From Sodalis sp. Psp (GTDB lineage Bacteria > Pseudomonadota > Gammaproteobacteria > Enterobacterales > Enterobacteriaceae): a stretch of 64,000 nucleotides of DNA. The stretch's first letter is position 1, and the number at the start of each line of letters is the position of its first letter. Below, in pieces: positions 63,102 through 64,000 of this stretch. Location: NCBI GenBank assembly GCA_024648745.1, contig JAHCVB010000002.1, positions 76,885 through 140,884 of the forward strand, written 5' to 3'. The notes beneath the pieces were generated by a model that was not told where the DNA came from, ran no database searches, and worked only from the letters and a program-made list of their open reading frames with translations. The position numbers were made by a program, and so were the translations under genes.

Positions 63102-63794
63102 ATGGAAGATAACTGTAAGTTGAACAACAGTAAAGAAGTCATTGCCTTTCTGGCAGAACGATTCCCCCTCTGTTTCACCACTAAAGGTAAAGCACGGCCG
63201 TTGAAGATCGGCATTTTTCAAGACCTCACTAAACAAGTTCAAGCTGAAGAGAATATCAGCAAGACACGATTACGCTCCGCGCTGCGCCTATACACCTCAA
63301 GCTGGCGCTATCTCCATGGCATCAAACTCGGAGCACCACGCATAGATCTTAACGGTAATCCCTGTGGAAAACTTGAAACACAGCATGTCGAACATGCTCG
63401 CAAAAAATTAGAGAAAGCCAAAGCCCGCATGCAGCTTCAGCGCGCCACTCAACAGGCAAAAAAGCGAGAAGGTAACGAGAGCCCTGTGCTATACCGAAAC
63501 ATGGCAGGCCAGCCGGAAAAAAATAATGCTATCACTGAATGTAAACGTCGCTCCGCCTCAGATTTCAAAAAAGACCATCTCGTATCTGCCATCAGGAAAA
63601 CGGTACCGACTGCGAAAAGCATATCTGTCACCGACATTTCTACCTTGCAAATCGGCCAGGAGATTAAAGTTAAAGTGGGTAAGGTGGGTAAAAGCTCTAT
63701 GGCAACTGTCATGGAAATCGCTAAAGAAGGGGTACGTGTGCAACTACCTTCTGGGATGGCTCTGATAGTGCGTGCAGAACATCTGCAGTTCTGA
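63102..63794 (+). CDS. proQ: RNA chaperone ProQ
   Basis: Global RNA-binding protein of the FinO family. 230 residues (E. coli 232). The FinO domain (about 1-120) contains [16 protein letters not shown] and [17 protein letters not shown] with the RNA-contacting Arg/Lys residues. A basic, lysine-rich linker follows (about 105-175), then a C-terminal Tudor-like domain with [20 protein letters not shown]. The linker is less ordered and less arginine-rich than in E. coli. It is followed after 19 bases by prc, the usual pairing. Confidence 0.95.
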   Translation: MEDNCKLNNSKEVIAFLAERFPLCFTTKGKARPLKIGIFQDLTKQVQAEENISKTRLRSALRLYTSSWRYLHGIKLGAPRIDLNGNPCGKLETQHVEHARKKLEKAKARMQLQRATQQAKKREGNESPVLYRNMAGQPEKNNAITECKRRSASDFKKDHLVSAIRKTVPTAKSISVTDISTLQIGQEIKVKVGKVGKSSMATVMEIAKEGVRVQLPSGMALIVRAEHLQF

Positions 63795-63813
63795 TTATAG
63801 GGTCAACCAGGGC

Positions 63814-64000
63814 ATGAACATGTTTGTCAGAGTTATCATGATAGTAGGGGTAATACTAGCGGGCAGAGTGATAGCAAAAGACGATACCACTCTTACCGAT
63901 CAGATCCCTTATTTAAAAGAAGAAGCACAGCAGCAGACGGTAAGCCAGCGGGTTAGTGCACGTTTTAGCCGTTCGCACTACCGCCAATTCGATTTAGATG
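63814..64000 (+). CDS. prc: Tail-specific protease Prc, N-terminal part (cut by window edge)
   Basis: Sixty-two codons from ATG 63814. MNMFVRV and a hydrophobic signal segment ending near VIAK are followed by DQIPYLKEEAQQQTVSQRV and ARFSRSHYRQFDLD. These match E. coli Prc (DQIPVLKEETQHATVSERV, SRFTRSHYRQFDLD). Prc is a periplasmic PDZ protease that processes penicillin-binding protein 3 and regulates MepS. The PDZ and catalytic Ser/Lys lie outside the window. Confidence 0.93.
   Translation, partial: MNMFVRVIMIVGVILAGRVIAKDDTTLTDQIPYLKEEAQQQTVSQRVSARFSRSHYRQFDLD

Noticed and set aside
1..64000. Search for insertion sequences, prophage, CRISPR, toxin-antitoxin or novel defence modules
   Set aside because: No transposase-like frame, terminal inverted repeats, spaced direct repeats or paired small genes were seen on either strand. 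All intact genes belong to well-known housekeeping families.

Overview
The window looks like a piece of the chromosome of an Enterobacterales bacterium in the middle stage of genome reduction, most likely an insect endosymbiont. About 42 genes are intact, or cut only by the window edge, and have close Escherichia coli homologues in mostly E. coli-like order. Between them lie long non-coding stretches. When read in three frames these often still contain eroded skeletons of the expected missing neighbour, with stops, frameshifts and internal deletions. The exact lineage (Sodalis-like, Serratia-like or other) cannot be decided from this piece. There is no prophage, insertion sequence, CRISPR array or recognisable new system. 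The interest lies in which genes were kept, which are ghosts, and how the regulatory sites and tRNAs have drifted.

Region by region. 1-770: the start of ybeY and ghosts of ybeZ and miaB. 770-7135: ubiF, a tRNA cluster (Met, Gln, Leu plus two decayed copies), ghosts of asnB and nagE, and glnS. 7463-11950: fur and fldA, ghosts of ybfE, ybfF and seqA, then pgm. 12140-14560: a phrB ghost, ybgI and a gltA (citrate synthase) ghost. 14946-24528: sdhCDAB-sucABCD, complete. 24728-29477: tolQRAB-pal-cpoB, complete. 29478-33813: an AT-rich desert holding one tRNA-Ser and a decayed tRNA-Lys. 33814-40422: yceB, a grxB ghost, murJ, argS and a malY/patB-type lyase. 41343-46521: aspS, a nudB ghost, yebC and ruvC-ruvAB. 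46643-51604: znuCB and znuA facing each other across a Zur-like site, then mepM and lpxM. 51794-57422: mntH behind a Fur box, pykA and zwf. 57535-64000: an eda ghost, ptrB, an exoX ghost, holE, proQ and the beginning of prc.

Functionally, the window keeps the 2-oxoglutarate to fumarate arm of the TCA cycle (sucABCD, sdhCDAB), while the adjacent citrate synthase gene is dead. This suggests an open cycle fed from glutamate or 2-oxoglutarate, unless another citrate synthase exists elsewhere. Glucose-6-phosphate dehydrogenase is kept, but the Entner-Doudoroff genes beside it are gone or dead. Envelope maintenance (Tol-Pal, MurJ, LpxM, MepM, Prc), metal uptake (ZnuABC, MntH, Fur) and Holliday-junction processing (RuvABC) remain. 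SeqA, photolyase, ExoX, NudB, MiaB, GrxB and AsnB are ghosts here. Assignments of ghosts rest on short conserved residue strings, reading-direction agreement and synteny with E. coli as remembered. No database search was possible.
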